A DNA stretch of 64,000 bases, taken from an uncultured Bacteroides sp. Lineage in GTDB: Bacteria; Bacteroidota; Bacteroidia; Bacteroidales; Bacteroidaceae. The translations under genes were made by a program, and so were the position numbers. Positions 54,439 through 63,871 of this stretch are shown here, piece after piece. Location of the stretch: the NCBI GenBank assembly GCA_949296575.1, contig CASFPE010000012.1, positions 57,755 through 121,754 on the forward strand, in the 5' to 3' direction. Below the pieces are notes generated by a model. It did not search any database. It had not been told where the DNA came from and worked only from the letters and a program-made list of their open reading frames with translations. Positions within the stretch are counted from its first letter, which is position 1. Each line of letters opens with the position of its first letter.

Positions 54439-55302
54439 ATGGGAATGGGAATCGGGAAATACACGGGATTGGTGCTGGAAGGCGGGGGCATGCGCGGCGT
54501 GTTCACCTGTGGGGTGCTGGATTGCTTCATGGACCGGGGCATCCGTTTCCCGTACACTGTCGGTGTTTCCGCCGGGGCGTGCAACGGGCTTTCGTACATG
54601 TCGGGGCAGCGTGGCAGGGCGCGTTACAGCAACATCGACCTCTTGGAGCGTTACCATTACATACGTTTGCGCTACCTGTTCACGAAGCGGCGGTCCGTGA
54701 TGGACTTGGATTTGCTGTTCCGCGAGTTCCCGGAGCGGATTTTGCCGTATGATTACCGGGCATACAAAGAGTCGCCCGGTCGCTTCGTCATGGTGGCCAC
54801 CAACTGCCTGACGGGGGAAGCGGAGTATTTGGAGGAGAAGGGCGACCCGCGCCGCATCATCGACATCGTGCGGGCTTCCAGCAGCCTGCCTTACGTTTGC
54901 CCCATTGTGCGCGTGGACGGCACGCCGATGCTGGACGGCGGCATCGTGGACTCCATCCCGCTGCTTCGCTCCATGCGCGAAGGGAATGCCTGCAATGTGG
55001 TGGTGCTGACCCGCAACCGTGGCTACCGCAAAAAGGAGCAGGACTTCCGCATTCCCGCTTTCATCTATCCGCGCTACCCGCGCTTGCGGGAGGCTTTAAG
55101 CAACCGTTGCCGGGCGTACAACCGCCAGTTGGCGTTCGTGGAAGCGGAGGAGGACAAGGGCCATGCCGTTGTCATCCGTCCCGAAAAGCCAGTGGCGGTG
55201 GACCGCATGGAGAGGGACACCCGCAAACTTCAGGTGCTTTACGAGGAAGGCTACGAATGTGCCGTCCGCGTGTTAAGCAAGTTGCAGGCCGGTCAGAAGT
55301 AG
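54439..55302 (+). CDS. Patatin-like phospholipase
   Basis: Serine lipid acyl hydrolase with a Ser-Asp dyad, 287 aa, no signal peptide. Oxyanion loop EGGGMRG at residues 14-20, nucleophile Ser44 in GVSAGA, and Asp166 in LDGGIVDS. The C-terminal part after residue 200 (AFIYPRYPRLREALSNRCRAYN) is the extension typical of YjjU-type bacterial patatins. Its stop overlaps the convergent outer-membrane gene by 10 nt. Physiological lipid not known. Confidence 0.93.
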   Translation: MGMGIGKYTGLVLEGGGMRGVFTCGVLDCFMDRGIRFPYTVGVSAGACNGLSYMSGQRGRARYSNIDLLERYHYIRLRYLFTKRRSVMDLDLLFREFPERILPYDYRAYKESPGRFVMVATNCLTGEAEYLEEKGDPRRIIDIVRASSSLPYVCPIVRVDGTPMLDGGIVDSIPLLRSMREGNACNVVVLTRNRGYRKKEQDFRIPAFIYPRYPRLREALSNRCRAYNRQLAFVEAEEDKGHAVVIRPEKPVAVDRMERDTRKLQVLYEEGYECAVRVLSKLQAGQK

Positions 55303-55784
55303 AACCCGAAGCCCACTTTGAAGCCCACCCGGCTGAGGTCGCGGTGATGCACTAAGCTTTGGTCGTAGAACAAGGCCGGCTCGAAGGTCACCGTGCGGCT
55401 CACGAAGAAGGCATAGCCCGCCTCGAAAGCAGCGGCTGCGTCGTTGGGGAAGGCGGCGTTCGTTCCGAAGTGCTTGTACTTCAGCCCGCCGCCTAAGAAG
55501 ATGCCCACCTTCTCGAAGTAATAACGGGTCTTCACGCCCACGTGCGTCATGTCGCTGATGCCTTTCCCGTACTCGCCCCCGAAGTCAAGGAGCAGCGAGA
55601 AGTTGTCGGCCACGAAGGCGCCCCCGACGGCTTCGAAGCCGAAACGTGCCTTTTCGCTCCCGCTGTAAGAAAAGCCCAATCCGGTGGCCGAAGTGTTGAT
55701 GAACCATTTGTTTTTCTCGAACTGTGCTTGCGCGGCCAGCGTGCAGCCAAGGAATGCTATGAGGCAGATGATTGTCTTTTTCAT
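55293..55784 (-). CDS. Small outer-membrane beta-barrel protein
   Basis: 163 aa, OMP_b-brl type. Signal peptide MKKTIICLIAFLGCTLAAQAQ. Eight short alternating strands follow (WFINTSATGLGFSYSG, RFGFEAVGGAFVAD, FSLLLDFGGEYG, VGVKTRYYFEKVGIFLGGGLKY and others), ending in FKVGFGFYF with the C-terminal Phe expected for barrel assembly. ATG 55784 gives the normal signal; an in-frame start further upstream is unlikely. Function unknown. Confidence 0.85.
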   Translation of the reverse strand: MKKTIICLIAFLGCTLAAQAQFEKNKWFINTSATGLGFSYSGSEKARFGFEAVGGAFVADNFSLLLDFGGEYGKGISDMTHVGVKTRYYFEKVGIFLGGGLKYKHFGTNAAFPNDAAAAFEAGYAFFVSRTVTFEPALFYDQSLVHHRDLSRVGFKVGFGFYF

Positions 55785-55842
55785 TGTCTTTGAGTGTTTT
55801 GGTAAGTACATGGCAGGGCGTTTCCCTGCGTGTTCACGGCAA

Positions 55843-55850
55843 CAAAGGTA
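55843..55850 (-). promoter_or_regulatory. -7 box for the outer-membrane protein gene
   Basis: TAccTTTG on the minus strand, 58 nt before the ATG. Confidence 0.5.
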
Positions 55851-55940
55851 AGGAAAGTTTTGCAAACGCGGCATCCTCCGGGCGGATTTGTTGGGGCGCG
55901 TTGCCCGTTTCTTCCCGGCAAGCCCGCCCCTCCTCCCGCA

Positions 55941-56110
55941 GTTTATGCCCGGTTTACCGTGATAAACTCCCAGTTTACCGTGATAAACTCGCAGTTTATG
56001 CCGTCAAACTCCCGGCTTATCCGGGAAGATGCAGCTTGTTCGACCCGTCAAAATCAGAATTCGATGTGTCAAAATCCGGTTTTGCCTCGTCAAAGCGGGT
56101 GGGGGTTGCG
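55941..56110. repeat. Divergent gap made of runs phased at 21 bp
   Basis: GTTTAYC-type units open at 55952, 55973, 55994 and 56015 in exact 21-bp steps (a further half-step unit at 55941); the second and third share gtttaccgtgataaactc. A second run of GTCAAA recurs at 56047, 56068 and 56089, again 21 bp apart. The promoter of the GH10-like gene follows. No gene is supported in 55785-56140. Confidence 0.85.
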
Positions 56111-56128
56111 GGGAAAGCGGGAGAATGT

Positions 56129-56136
56129 TACCTTTG
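56129..56136 (+). promoter_or_regulatory. -7 box abutting the GH10-like start codon
   Basis: TAccTTTG ends four bases before ATG 56141, predicting a leaderless transcript. No -33 TTTG is seen. Confidence 0.55.
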
Positions 56137-56140
56137 CGCC

Positions 56141-57841
56141 ATGAAAACAATCCGGCATTCTCGGCGTATTTTCGCCTTCTTCGTGGCCTTCTTCCTGTGT
56201 GCGTGCGGCTTGCAAGCGCAAGAGAAACGGGAAGTGCGGGCGGTATGGCTGGCCACAGCTTATGGTTTGGACTGGCCTTCGCGCCCTGCGTCGGGCGTTT
56301 CCGATGAAAAAATGCAGCAAAAGGAACTGTGCCGCCTGCTGGACGGCCTGCAAGCGTGCGGCATCAACACCGTGCTGTTCCAGGCACGCTTGCGGGGCGA
56401 CGTGCTGTATGCTTCGTCCCGCGAGCCGGTGAGCCGCGTGGCGGCGGCCAAAGGATGGGAACTGCGCTACGACCCTTTGGCTTTTGCCATCGAGGAATGC
56501 CACCGTCGCGGGATGGAACTCCACGCATGGCTCGTGATGTATCCCCTTGGCAGCGACCGGCACGTCCGCTCCCTGGGCCGGCAATCCCTCGTGGCGCGGC
56601 ATCCCTCGTGGTGCAGGCTCCACCGGGGGCAATGGTACTTGGACCCCGGCGAACCCGCCGTGGCGGCCTACCTTTCGGGCATGGCGGAGGAAGTGGTGGC
56701 GAACTACGACGTGGACGGCCTTCATTTAGACTACGTGCGCTACCCGGACGCGGCCTCCTCCTTTCCCGACCGTGGCACCTACCGCCGCTACGGGAGGGGC
56801 GAAACCTTGGCGGACTGGCGGCGCGGCAACGTGACCGCTTTGGTGCGCGCCATATATAATAAGGTGAAAGCGCGGAAGCCGTGGGTGAAAGTCAGCGCGG
56901 CGCCGGTGGGCAAGTACCGGGATTTGCCCCGATGTCCCTCGATGGGGTGGAATGCTTATTCCGCCGTGTGCCAGGACGCGCAGGCTTGGATGGAGGAAGG
57001 CATCGTGGACATGCTGTTCCCCATGATGTACTTTGACGGCACGCCCTTTTATGCTTTCGCGTTGGATTGGCAGGAGCATGCCTGCGGCCGCCATGTCGTG
57101 CCGGGCCTTGGCGCGTACCAGTTGCTGCCTTCCGAGAAGGATTGGCCGCTGGCCGCCGTGGAAAGGCAGCTGTGCTTCACGAGGAGCGGGGGCTTTGCCG
57201 GGCAGGCGTATTACCGCGCCCGCTCGTTGTTGGACAATCCGAAGCGGTTGGCCGCCATGCTGGCATGGGATTATTACGCCACGCCTGCCTTGCCGCCCGC
57301 GCTAAGTTGGCAAGATGCGGCTTCTCCTTTGCCGCCCGCCGGGGTGGAGGTGGAGCTTCGTCCGGGCGGGGCGTGCGTGAGGTGGAAGCCGGCGGAGGGA
57401 GATTCCGCCGCGATGCTCCGTTACAATGTGTATGCTTCTGATGCGTGTCCGGTGGACATCCGCCGTGCGGAGAACCTGGTGGCGGCGTATCTTCCGCCCT
57501 CGGCCTGTGAATGGGAGGACAGGGGCATCGGCGGGAACGGGCAGCGTTGCTATGCCGTGACGGCCATCGACCGCTACGGCCGCGAGAGCCGCCCCGTGCA
57601 ATGGGGCGCGGAAAGCAGTTCTGCCTTGCTCCACAGCGATGGAAAGGTGTTGCACCTTCCGCCGGACGCGGGCGCTTGCTTCGTGACGGTGGCCGACTTG
57701 CCGGGGCGTTGCGTCCTCTCCCTGCCTTACGCCCAGCAAATCATTCTGCCGGAGCGGCTGGAAGATGGCTGCTACCGGGTGTTCGTGTCCGATGAAAAGG
57801 GTGCATCCTCCGCTTGCGTGCTGCGGGTGCAAAGCAGGTAG
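56141..57841 (+). CDS. Exported glycosyl hydrolase-like 10 (GHL10/DUF187) protein
   Basis: 566 aa with a signal peptide (IFAFFVAFFLCACGLQAQ) that could also be a lipoprotein signal. A TIM barrel of the GHL10 group covers about residues 30-350: EVRAVWLATAYGLDWPSRP, GINTVLFQARLRGDVLYAS, GMELHAWLVMYPLG, DGLHLDYVRYPD and DMLFPMMYFDG. The C-terminal 200 residues are fibronectin-like. This family includes glucosaminoglycan and peptidoglycan-related hydrolases; activity here is untested. The gene is unusually GC-rich. The frame is open 123 codons upstream, but signal peptide and promoter fix the start. Confidence 0.87.
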   Translation: MKTIRHSRRIFAFFVAFFLCACGLQAQEKREVRAVWLATAYGLDWPSRPASGVSDEKMQQKELCRLLDGLQACGINTVLFQARLRGDVLYASSREPVSRVAAAKGWELRYDPLAFAIEECHRRGMELHAWLVMYPLGSDRHVRSLGRQSLVARHPSWCRLHRGQWYLDPGEPAVAAYLSGMAEEVVANYDVDGLHLDYVRYPDAASSFPDRGTYRRYGRGETLADWRRGNVTALVRAIYNKVKARKPWVKVSAAPVGKYRDLPRCPSMGWNAYSAVCQDAQAWMEEGIVDMLFPMMYFDGTPFYAFALDWQEHACGRHVVPGLGAYQLLPSEKDWPLAAVERQLCFTRSGGFAGQAYYRARSLLDNPKRLAAMLAWDYYATPALPPALSWQDAASPLPPAGVEVELRPGGACVRWKPAEGDSAAMLRYNVYASDACPVDIRRAENLVAAYLPPSACEWEDRGIGGNGQRCYAVTAIDRYGRESRPVQWGAESSSALLHSDGKVLHLPPDAGACFVTVADLPGRCVLSLPYAQQIILPERLEDGCYRVFVSDEKGASSACVLRVQSR

Positions 57842-58944
57842 GCGCGGTATTCTGTCCGGCGGTTCACCGGCGTTAAGGCAAGATAGCCGGATATGATCTT
57901 TCCCTCCGCGTCCCTCACCAAGGGGAATGCCCGCTCTTTTGCCTCATGGTCTTTGATCAACTCGGCAGGAGGCAGGCGGTCTATCTGGAAAGTGCCGGTG
58001 CTTCCGGCAGACAGATGCTTGTCATAAATCTTTCTGGCTACGATGCCCATGTTCATCCGCAGGTTGATTTCCACGCAAGGGTGGATGCGGAAGAAAGGCG
58101 GTTCGCCGAAGCGGCACACCATCATGTCCACGCCCAAACAGCCTTCGTAGGCTTTGCCGATGCAGGCTGCAAGGAGCTTTTCAAGGCGGGTGCGGGTGGC
58201 ATCGAGCAGTGCGGGCGGCACCCATGCGCCTAACAATCGTTTCATGTATGCGTTGGATGCCAGCAGGTTGTGGCTGTACCGCCCTTTTCCGTTGGTTTGG
58301 AAAACGGAATACCCGATGAACTTCACCCTGCCTTTCCCGTCGGCGCAGAACTCCATGGCGAAGTCTTGCGCCTTTTCGTAGAAAGGTTCTGCCATCAGGC
58401 TCCCTTGCTTTTGGAGCAGCTTCCGGCTCCATGCCTCGGTGTCGTCCCGCCCTCTGGTGGAAGTGTACAGGATTCCTTTGCCGCTGCTCGACCAAGGAGC
58501 TTTCAGCACGGCATTTCTGTACGGCGGCTTGTTGAGGCAGTCCCGAAGCTGTTCCACGGAAAATATCTCCATGGATTCCCCGCAATACCGCTGCGACACG
58601 GCAAGCTTCGGGAGGAGCCGCACGGCGAGCGAGCGGTGCGACAGCCTTCGGATAGCCTCCATTTGCGCACTGTCAGGCAGCAGGTTGGCGGGGATGCCGA
58701 TGGCTTCCAAGCGTTTGATGAGCGAAGGCGACCATCCCCAGGGCTTGATTTTCGTGATTTTCCGGGCTGGTAGTGCCTGGCCGCCCGCCAGGATGAGGCC
58801 GTCTTCACCCTTGTACCACCGGGGAAGCAGGCAGAGGTCGTCCGTCATTTTCCGTATGGAAGCCGGAGGGATGAAATGGCTGTCCCCATGGGCCAGCGAC
58901 AAGTCTGAATCCAGATTCAGGATGTAAAGCGATATTTCGTTCAT
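57772..58944 (-). CDS. ATP-grasp-like protein of unknown role
   Basis: 390 aa, cytoplasmic. The middle resembles an ATP-grasp fold: NAVLKAPWSSSGKGI (P-loop-like Lys/Gly region) near residue 145, MAEPFYEKAQDFAMEF near 190, and GVDMMVCR...IHPCVEINLRMNMGI near 290, with acidic/Asn metal ligands. The C-terminal 23 codons overlap the end of the convergent GH10-like gene, so the tail may be dispensable or the stop has drifted. A -7 box ends 8 nt before the ATG. I do not recognise a named family. Confidence 0.75.
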   Translation of the reverse strand: MNEISLYILNLDSDLSLAHGDSHFIPPASIRKMTDDLCLLPRWYKGEDGLILAGGQALPARKITKIKPWGWSPSLIKRLEAIGIPANLLPDSAQMEAIRRLSHRSLAVRLLPKLAVSQRYCGESMEIFSVEQLRDCLNKPPYRNAVLKAPWSSSGKGILYTSTRGRDDTEAWSRKLLQKQGSLMAEPFYEKAQDFAMEFCADGKGRVKFIGYSVFQTNGKGRYSHNLLASNAYMKRLLGAWVPPALLDATRTRLEKLLAACIGKAYEGCLGVDMMVCRFGEPPFFRIHPCVEINLRMNMGIVARKIYDKHLSAGSTGTFQIDRLPPAELIKDHEAKERAFPLVRDAEGKIISGYLALTPVNRRTEYRAYLLCTRSTQAEDAPFSSDTNTR

Positions 58945-58952
58945 AGGCGGCG

Positions 58953-58960
58953 CAAAAATA
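58953..58960 (-). promoter_or_regulatory. -7 box for the ATP-grasp-like gene
   Basis: TAttTTTG on the minus strand, 8 nt before the ATG, so the leader should be only a few bases. Confidence 0.5.
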
Positions 58961-59013
58961 AATATTTTTTAAGAATAAAATGAAACTACCATCGCTAATT
59001 TTGTAAACTCTAC

Positions 59014-59044
59014 TTTGCAATCATATAAAAATAGCTTATCTTTG
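59014..59044 (+). promoter_or_regulatory. Full Bacteroides promoter for the second ATPase gene
   Basis: TTTG (59014-59017) and TAtcTTTG (59037-59044) with a 19-bp spacer, an exact consensus match. The leader is about 20 nt. Confidence 0.8.
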
Positions 59045-59067
59045 CACACGATTATAATCAAGATACG

Positions 59068-60249
59068 ATGGAGGCATTTTACAAGACACACCATTACCTT
59101 GTTGAACATACCAATGCTCCGGTACGTCGTGATCTGATGGATGAAATCGACTGGAACGACCGCCTGATAGGCATTAAAGGGACACGCGGCGTGGGCAAAA
59201 CCACTTTCCTGCTCCAGTATGCCAAAGAGAAGTTCGGCACAGACCCTTCGTGCCTGTTCATCAACATGAACAATTTCTATTTTTCGGAACATTCCATTGT
59301 TGATTTTGCTTATGAATTCCAAAAGAACGGTGGTAAAGTATTGTTGATTGACCAAGTGTTCAAGCATCCGGGATGGAGCCGGGAACTTCGTTTGTGTTAC
59401 GACCGTTTCCCGAATCTGAAGATTGTCTTCACGGGGTCTTCCGTGATGCGCTTGAAAGAAGAAAACTTTGAGCTTTCGGGAATTGTGAAGTCTTACAATT
59501 TGCGGGGGTTTTCGTTTCGTGAGTTCTTGAACCTCCAGACGGGCAACAGTTTCCGCCCTTACACGCTGGATGAGATATTGTACAGGCACGAGTCTATCGT
59601 GAAAGACATCCTGCCGAAAGTGCGGCCGTTGAATTATTTCCAAGACTACCTGCATCATGGCTTCTATCCTTTTTTCTTGGAGAAACGCAATTTCTCGGAA
59701 AACCTGTTGAAGACCATGAACATGATGGTGGAGGTAGACATCCTGCTGATCAAGCAAATTGAGTTGAAATACCTGTCGAAGATAAAGAAACTGCTTTATC
59801 TGCTGGCAGTGGACGGCCCGGTTGCTCCCAATGTGAGCCAGTTGGCCAGCGAGATACAGACCTCGCGCGCCACGGTGATGAACTACATCAAATATCTGAC
59901 CGATGCGCGTTTGATCAACTTGCTTTATCCGGCAGGCGAGGAATTTCCCAAGAAACCTTCCAAAATCATGATGCACAACACGAACCTGATGTATGCCATC
60001 TACCCGGTGAAGGTGGATGTGCAGGATGTGTTGGAGACTTTCTTCATGAACACGTTGTACAAAGACCATAAATTGTATAAAGGCGAAAAGGGCGTTTCCT
60101 TCTTGGTGGACGACGGGCATTTGCCTTTCCGCATTTGCCTGGAGGGGGCGAAGTTCAAGAACAATCCATCTGTCTTTTACGCTTTGCAGAAAGCAGAGGT
60201 GGGGCATGGCAACCAAATCCCTTTATGGCTGTTTGGCTTCTTATATTGA
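59068..60249 (+). CDS. AAA ATPase (AAA_14 type), stand-alone
   Basis: 393 aa. Walker A GTRGVGKTTF near residue 38, a divergent Walker B VLLIDQV near 92 (Asp kept, the usual Glu replaced by Gln), sensor FTGSSVMRL near 128, a winged-helix segment (SQLASEIQTSRATVMNYIKYLTDARLINLLYP) near 260-300, and a C-terminal domain lacking a clear EVK nuclease motif. Related to but distinct from the ATPase at 47.9 kb. Role unknown. Confidence 0.85.
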   Translation: MEAFYKTHHYLVEHTNAPVRRDLMDEIDWNDRLIGIKGTRGVGKTTFLLQYAKEKFGTDPSCLFINMNNFYFSEHSIVDFAYEFQKNGGKVLLIDQVFKHPGWSRELRLCYDRFPNLKIVFTGSSVMRLKEENFELSGIVKSYNLRGFSFREFLNLQTGNSFRPYTLDEILYRHESIVKDILPKVRPLNYFQDYLHHGFYPFFLEKRNFSENLLKTMNMMVEVDILLIKQIELKYLSKIKKLLYLLAVDGPVAPNVSQLASEIQTSRATVMNYIKYLTDARLINLLYPAGEEFPKKPSKIMMHNTNLMYAIYPVKVDVQDVLETFFMNTLYKDHKLYKGEKGVSFLVDDGHLPFRICLEGAKFKNNPSVFYALQKAEVGHGNQIPLWLFGFLY

Positions 60250-60285
60250 CACCATTGAATTTTTTACTTAAATAATTTTTTTATT

Positions 60286-63200
60286 ATGGCTAAAGAAAAA
60301 AAGTTTATTACCTGTGATGGAAATGAAGCTGCTGCGCATATCTCGTATATGTTTTCGGAAGTAGCTGCTATCTATCCGATCACGCCGTCTTCTACGATGG
60401 CTGAACACGTGGACGAATGGGCTGCCGCCGGACGCAAGAACATCTTCGGCGAGACCGTTTTAGTTCAGGAAATGCAGTCTGAAGCTGGTGCTGCCGGTGC
60501 CGTTCACGGTTCGTTGCAGGCCGGTGCATTGACCACTACCTACACCGCTTCCCAAGGTTTGTTGCTGATGATTCCGAACATGTACAAGATTGCGGGCGAA
60601 AACCTGCCGTGCGTGTTCCATGTTTCGGCCCGCACATTGGCTTCGCACGCTTTGTGTATCTTTGGCGACCACCAGGATGTCATGTCGTGCCGCCAGACAG
60701 GCTTCGCCATGTTGGCCGAAGGTTCTGTGCAGGAGGTGATGGATTTGGCGGGTGTGGCCCACTTGGCTACGCTGAAGGCACGTGTGCCTTTCATTAACTT
60801 CTTCGACGGTTTCCGCACTTCCCACGAAATCCAGAAGATTGAACGCTTGGACAATGAGGACTTGGCTCCGCTGATCGACCAAGAAGCGTTGGCAGAGTTC
60901 CGCAGCCGTGCCATGAACCCTATGACTCCTATTGCGCGAGGCATGGCAGAAAACCCCGACCACTTCTTCCAACACCGCGAGTCTTGCAACAGCTTCTACG
61001 ATGCTGTTCCCGCGATTGTGGAAGACTATATGAAGAAAATCAGCGAAATCACCGGCCGCCAATACGGCTTGTTCGATTACTATGGCGACCCGGAAGCCGA
61101 CCGTGTCATCATCGCCATGGGCAGCGTGACGGAAGCCATCCGCGAAGTCATCGACTACTTGCGCGCGAAAGGCGAGAAAGTAGGTTTGGTGGCTGTACAT
61201 CTCTACCGTCCGTTCTCTGCAAAGCACTTCTTGGCTGCTGTGCCTAAAACGGCAAAACGCATCGCTGTCCTCGACCGCACGAAGGAACCGGGCGCAAACG
61301 GCGAACCGCTGTACTTGGATGTGAAAGACTGCTTCTACGGCCAGGCAGATGCCCCGTTGGTGGTAGGCGGACGCTATGGTTTGGGCTCAAAGGACACCAC
61401 GCCGGCTCAAATCCTCGCTGTTTACGACAACTTGAAGATGAACGAGCCGAAGAACCACTTCACCATCGGCATTGTGGATGACGTGACTTTCACTTCGTTG
61501 CCGCAAGAAGCTGAAATTGCTGTGGGCGGCGAAGGCATGTTCGAAGCCAAATTCTATGGCTTGGGTGCTGACGGTACAGTGGGCGCTAACAAGAACTCCG
61601 TGAAGATTATTGGCGACAACACCGACAAGCATTGCCAGGCTTACTTCTCTTATGACTCCAAGAAGTCGGGAGGTTTCACCTGCTCTCACTTGCGTTTCGG
61701 CGACACACCCATCCGTTCCACTTATTTAGTGAATACGCCGAACTTCGTGGCTTGCCACGTTCAGGCATACTTGCACATGTATGACGTGACCCGTGGCTTG
61801 CGCGATAATGGCTCGTTCCTGTTGAATACCATTTGGGAAGGCGAAGAATTGGCAAAGAATCTGCCGAACCGTGTGAAGAAATACTTTGCACAGCACAATA
61901 TCACCGTTTATTACATCAACGCTACGCAGATTGCACAAGAAATCGGTTTGGGCAACCGCACCAACACCATCCTGCAATCGGCCTTCTTCCGCATCACGGG
62001 CGTTATTCCGGTTGACTTGGCGGTAGAGCAGATGAAGAAATTCATCGTGAAGTCTTACGGCAAGAAGGGCGAAGACGTGGTGAACAAGAACTATGCAGCC
62101 GTTGACCGTGGCGGTGAATACAAGCAACTGACGGTAGACCCGGCTTGGGCCAACTTGCCGGACGACCCGAAGGCAGAGAACAACGACCCGGAATTTATCA
62201 ACGAAGTGGTTCGTCCCATCAACGCACAGGACGGCGACTTGCTGCCCGTTTCTGCTTTCAAAGGCATCGAAGACGGCTCTTGGGAACAAGGAACTGCCAA
62301 GTATGAGAAACGTGGCGTTGCAGCATTCGTGCCGGAATGGAACGCAGAAAACTGTATCCAGTGCAACAAGTGCGCATACGTTTGCCCGCATGCTGCCATC
62401 CGTCCGTTCGTGCTTGACGCAGAAGAACAGAAGGGTGCCAAGTTTGTTCAAATCAAAGCAGTGGGCAAGATGTTTGAAGGCATGACTTTCCGCATGCAGG
62501 TTGACGTGATGGACTGCTTGGGTTGCGGCAATTGCGTGGATGTATGTCCGGGCAATCCGAAGAAAGGCGGCAAGGCTCTTGAGATGAAGCACTTGGAAAG
62601 CCAGTTGGCAGAAACTGCAAATTGGGAATATTGCGTGGACAACGTGAAGAGCAAGCAGCACTTGGTTGACATCAAAGCCAACGTGAAGAACTCGCAATTC
62701 GCTACGCCGTTGTTTGAATTCTCAGGCGCATGCTCCGGCTGCGGCGAGACTCCTTACGTGAAGTTGATTTCCCAATTGTTCGGCGACCGCGAAATGGTGG
62801 CGAACGCTACGGGATGTTCTTCCATCTATTCCGGCTCTGTTCCTTCCACTCCTTACACGAAGAACGAAAAGGGACACGGGCCTGCTTGGGCAAACTCTCT
62901 GTTCGAGGACTTCTGCGAATTCGGCTTAGGCATGGAACTGGCCAACGAAAAGATGCGCGAGCGCATTGCCAAGCTGATGAAGGAAGGCATTGAAAACGAA
63001 AATACGCCGGCAGAATACAAAGCCATCTTCACGGAATGGCTGGAGAACTGCCTCGATGCCGACAAGACGAAAGACATCTACGAACGCATCGTGCCGATGC
63101 TGGAGGCAGCGAAGGACAAATGCCCGGTTTGCGCAGGCATCTACGACCTGAAGCAATACATCGTGAAACGCAGCCAGTGGATTATCGGCGGCGACGGCGC

Positions 63201-63843
63201 TTCTTACGACATCGGTTACGGCGGCTTGGATCATGTGATTGCCACGGGCAAGGACGTGAACATCCTCGTATTGGACACGGAAGTTTACTCCAACACGGGT
63301 GGGCAGTCGTCCAAAGCTACGCCATTGGGCGCCATCGCCAAGTTTGCAGCGAGCGGAAAGCGTGTGCGCAAGAAAGACCTCGGGTTGATGGCTACCACGT
63401 ATGGTTACGTGTATGTGGCACAGGTTGCCATGGGCGCTGACCAGGCACAGACGTTGAAAGCCCTGCGCGAAGCCGAAGCTTACCACGGGCCTTCGTTGAT
63501 CATCGCTTACGCTCCGTGCATCAACCACGGCTTGAAGGCAGGCATGGGCAAGAGCCAAGCTGAAGAGGAGAAGGCCGTGAAGTGTGGTTACTGGCACTTG
63601 TGGCGTTACAACCCGGCTTTGGAAGCAGAAGGCAAGAACCCGTTCACCTTGGACAGCAAGGAACCTGACTGGAGCGGCTTCCAAGACTTCCTGAAAGGCG
63701 AGGTGCGTTACGCCTCTGTGATGAAGCAATACCCGCAGGAAGCAGCGCAACTCTTCCAGGCTGCCGAGGACAACGCGAAGTGGCGTTACAACAGCTACAA
63801 GCGTCTGGCCAAGGAAAATTGGGGTGCTGAAGTGGCTGAATAA
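60286..63843 (+). CDS. nifJ: Pyruvate:ferredoxin (flavodoxin) oxidoreductase
   Basis: Homodimeric enzyme, 1185 aa, that oxidises pyruvate to acetyl-CoA and CO2 with ferredoxin as acceptor; central to anaerobic metabolism. Domain order: pyrimidine-binding domain (about 1-240, YPITPSSTMAEHVDEWAAAG), domain II (260-400), gamma domain (410-640), two 4Fe-4S clusters (CIQCNKCAYVCP from residue 690 and CLGCGNCVDVCP from 744), and the TPP-binding domain with CSGCGETPY and GGDGASYDIGYGGLDHV near 970. Two or more further Cys hold the proximal cluster. Complete and in frame to the stop. Strong gene, codon use GC-rich. Confidence 0.98.
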   Translation: MAKEKKFITCDGNEAAAHISYMFSEVAAIYPITPSSTMAEHVDEWAAAGRKNIFGETVLVQEMQSEAGAAGAVHGSLQAGALTTTYTASQGLLLMIPNMYKIAGENLPCVFHVSARTLASHALCIFGDHQDVMSCRQTGFAMLAEGSVQEVMDLAGVAHLATLKARVPFINFFDGFRTSHEIQKIERLDNEDLAPLIDQEALAEFRSRAMNPMTPIARGMAENPDHFFQHRESCNSFYDAVPAIVEDYMKKISEITGRQYGLFDYYGDPEADRVIIAMGSVTEAIREVIDYLRAKGEKVGLVAVHLYRPFSAKHFLAAVPKTAKRIAVLDRTKEPGANGEPLYLDVKDCFYGQADAPLVVGGRYGLGSKDTTPAQILAVYDNLKMNEPKNHFTIGIVDDVTFTSLPQEAEIAVGGEGMFEAKFYGLGADGTVGANKNSVKIIGDNTDKHCQAYFSYDSKKSGGFTCSHLRFGDTPIRSTYLVNTPNFVACHVQAYLHMYDVTRGLRDNGSFLLNTIWEGEELAKNLPNRVKKYFAQHNITVYYINATQIAQEIGLGNRTNTILQSAFFRITGVIPVDLAVEQMKKFIVKSYGKKGEDVVNKNYAAVDRGGEYKQLTVDPAWANLPDDPKAENNDPEFINEVVRPINAQDGDLLPVSAFKGIEDGSWEQGTAKYEKRGVAAFVPEWNAENCIQCNKCAYVCPHAAIRPFVLDAEEQKGAKFVQIKAVGKMFEGMTFRMQVDVMDCLGCGNCVDVCPGNPKKGGKALEMKHLESQLAETANWEYCVDNVKSKQHLVDIKANVKNSQFATPLFEFSGACSGCGETPYVKLISQLFGDREMVANATGCSSIYSGSVPSTPYTKNEKGHGPAWANSLFEDFCEFGLGMELANEKMRERIAKLMKEGIENENTPAEYKAIFTEWLENCLDADKTKDIYERIVPMLEAAKDKCPVCAGIYDLKQYIVKRSQWIIGGDGASYDIGYGGLDHVIATGKDVNILVLDTEVYSNTGGQSSKATPLGAIAKFAASGKRVRKKDLGLMATTYGYVYVAQVAMGADQAQTLKALREAEAYHGPSLIIAYAPCINHGLKAGMGKSQAEEEKAVKCGYWHLWRYNPALEAEGKNPFTLDSKEPDWSGFQDFLKGEVRYASVMKQYPQEAAQLFQAAEDNAKWRYNSYKRLAKENWGAEVAE

Positions 63844-63871
63844 TCCTTCGGGATTCGCATAAGACAGGAAG

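Noticed and set aside
55772..56140. 123-codon extension of the GH10-like gene
   Set aside because: It would translate the 21-bp repeat runs and bury the signal peptide.
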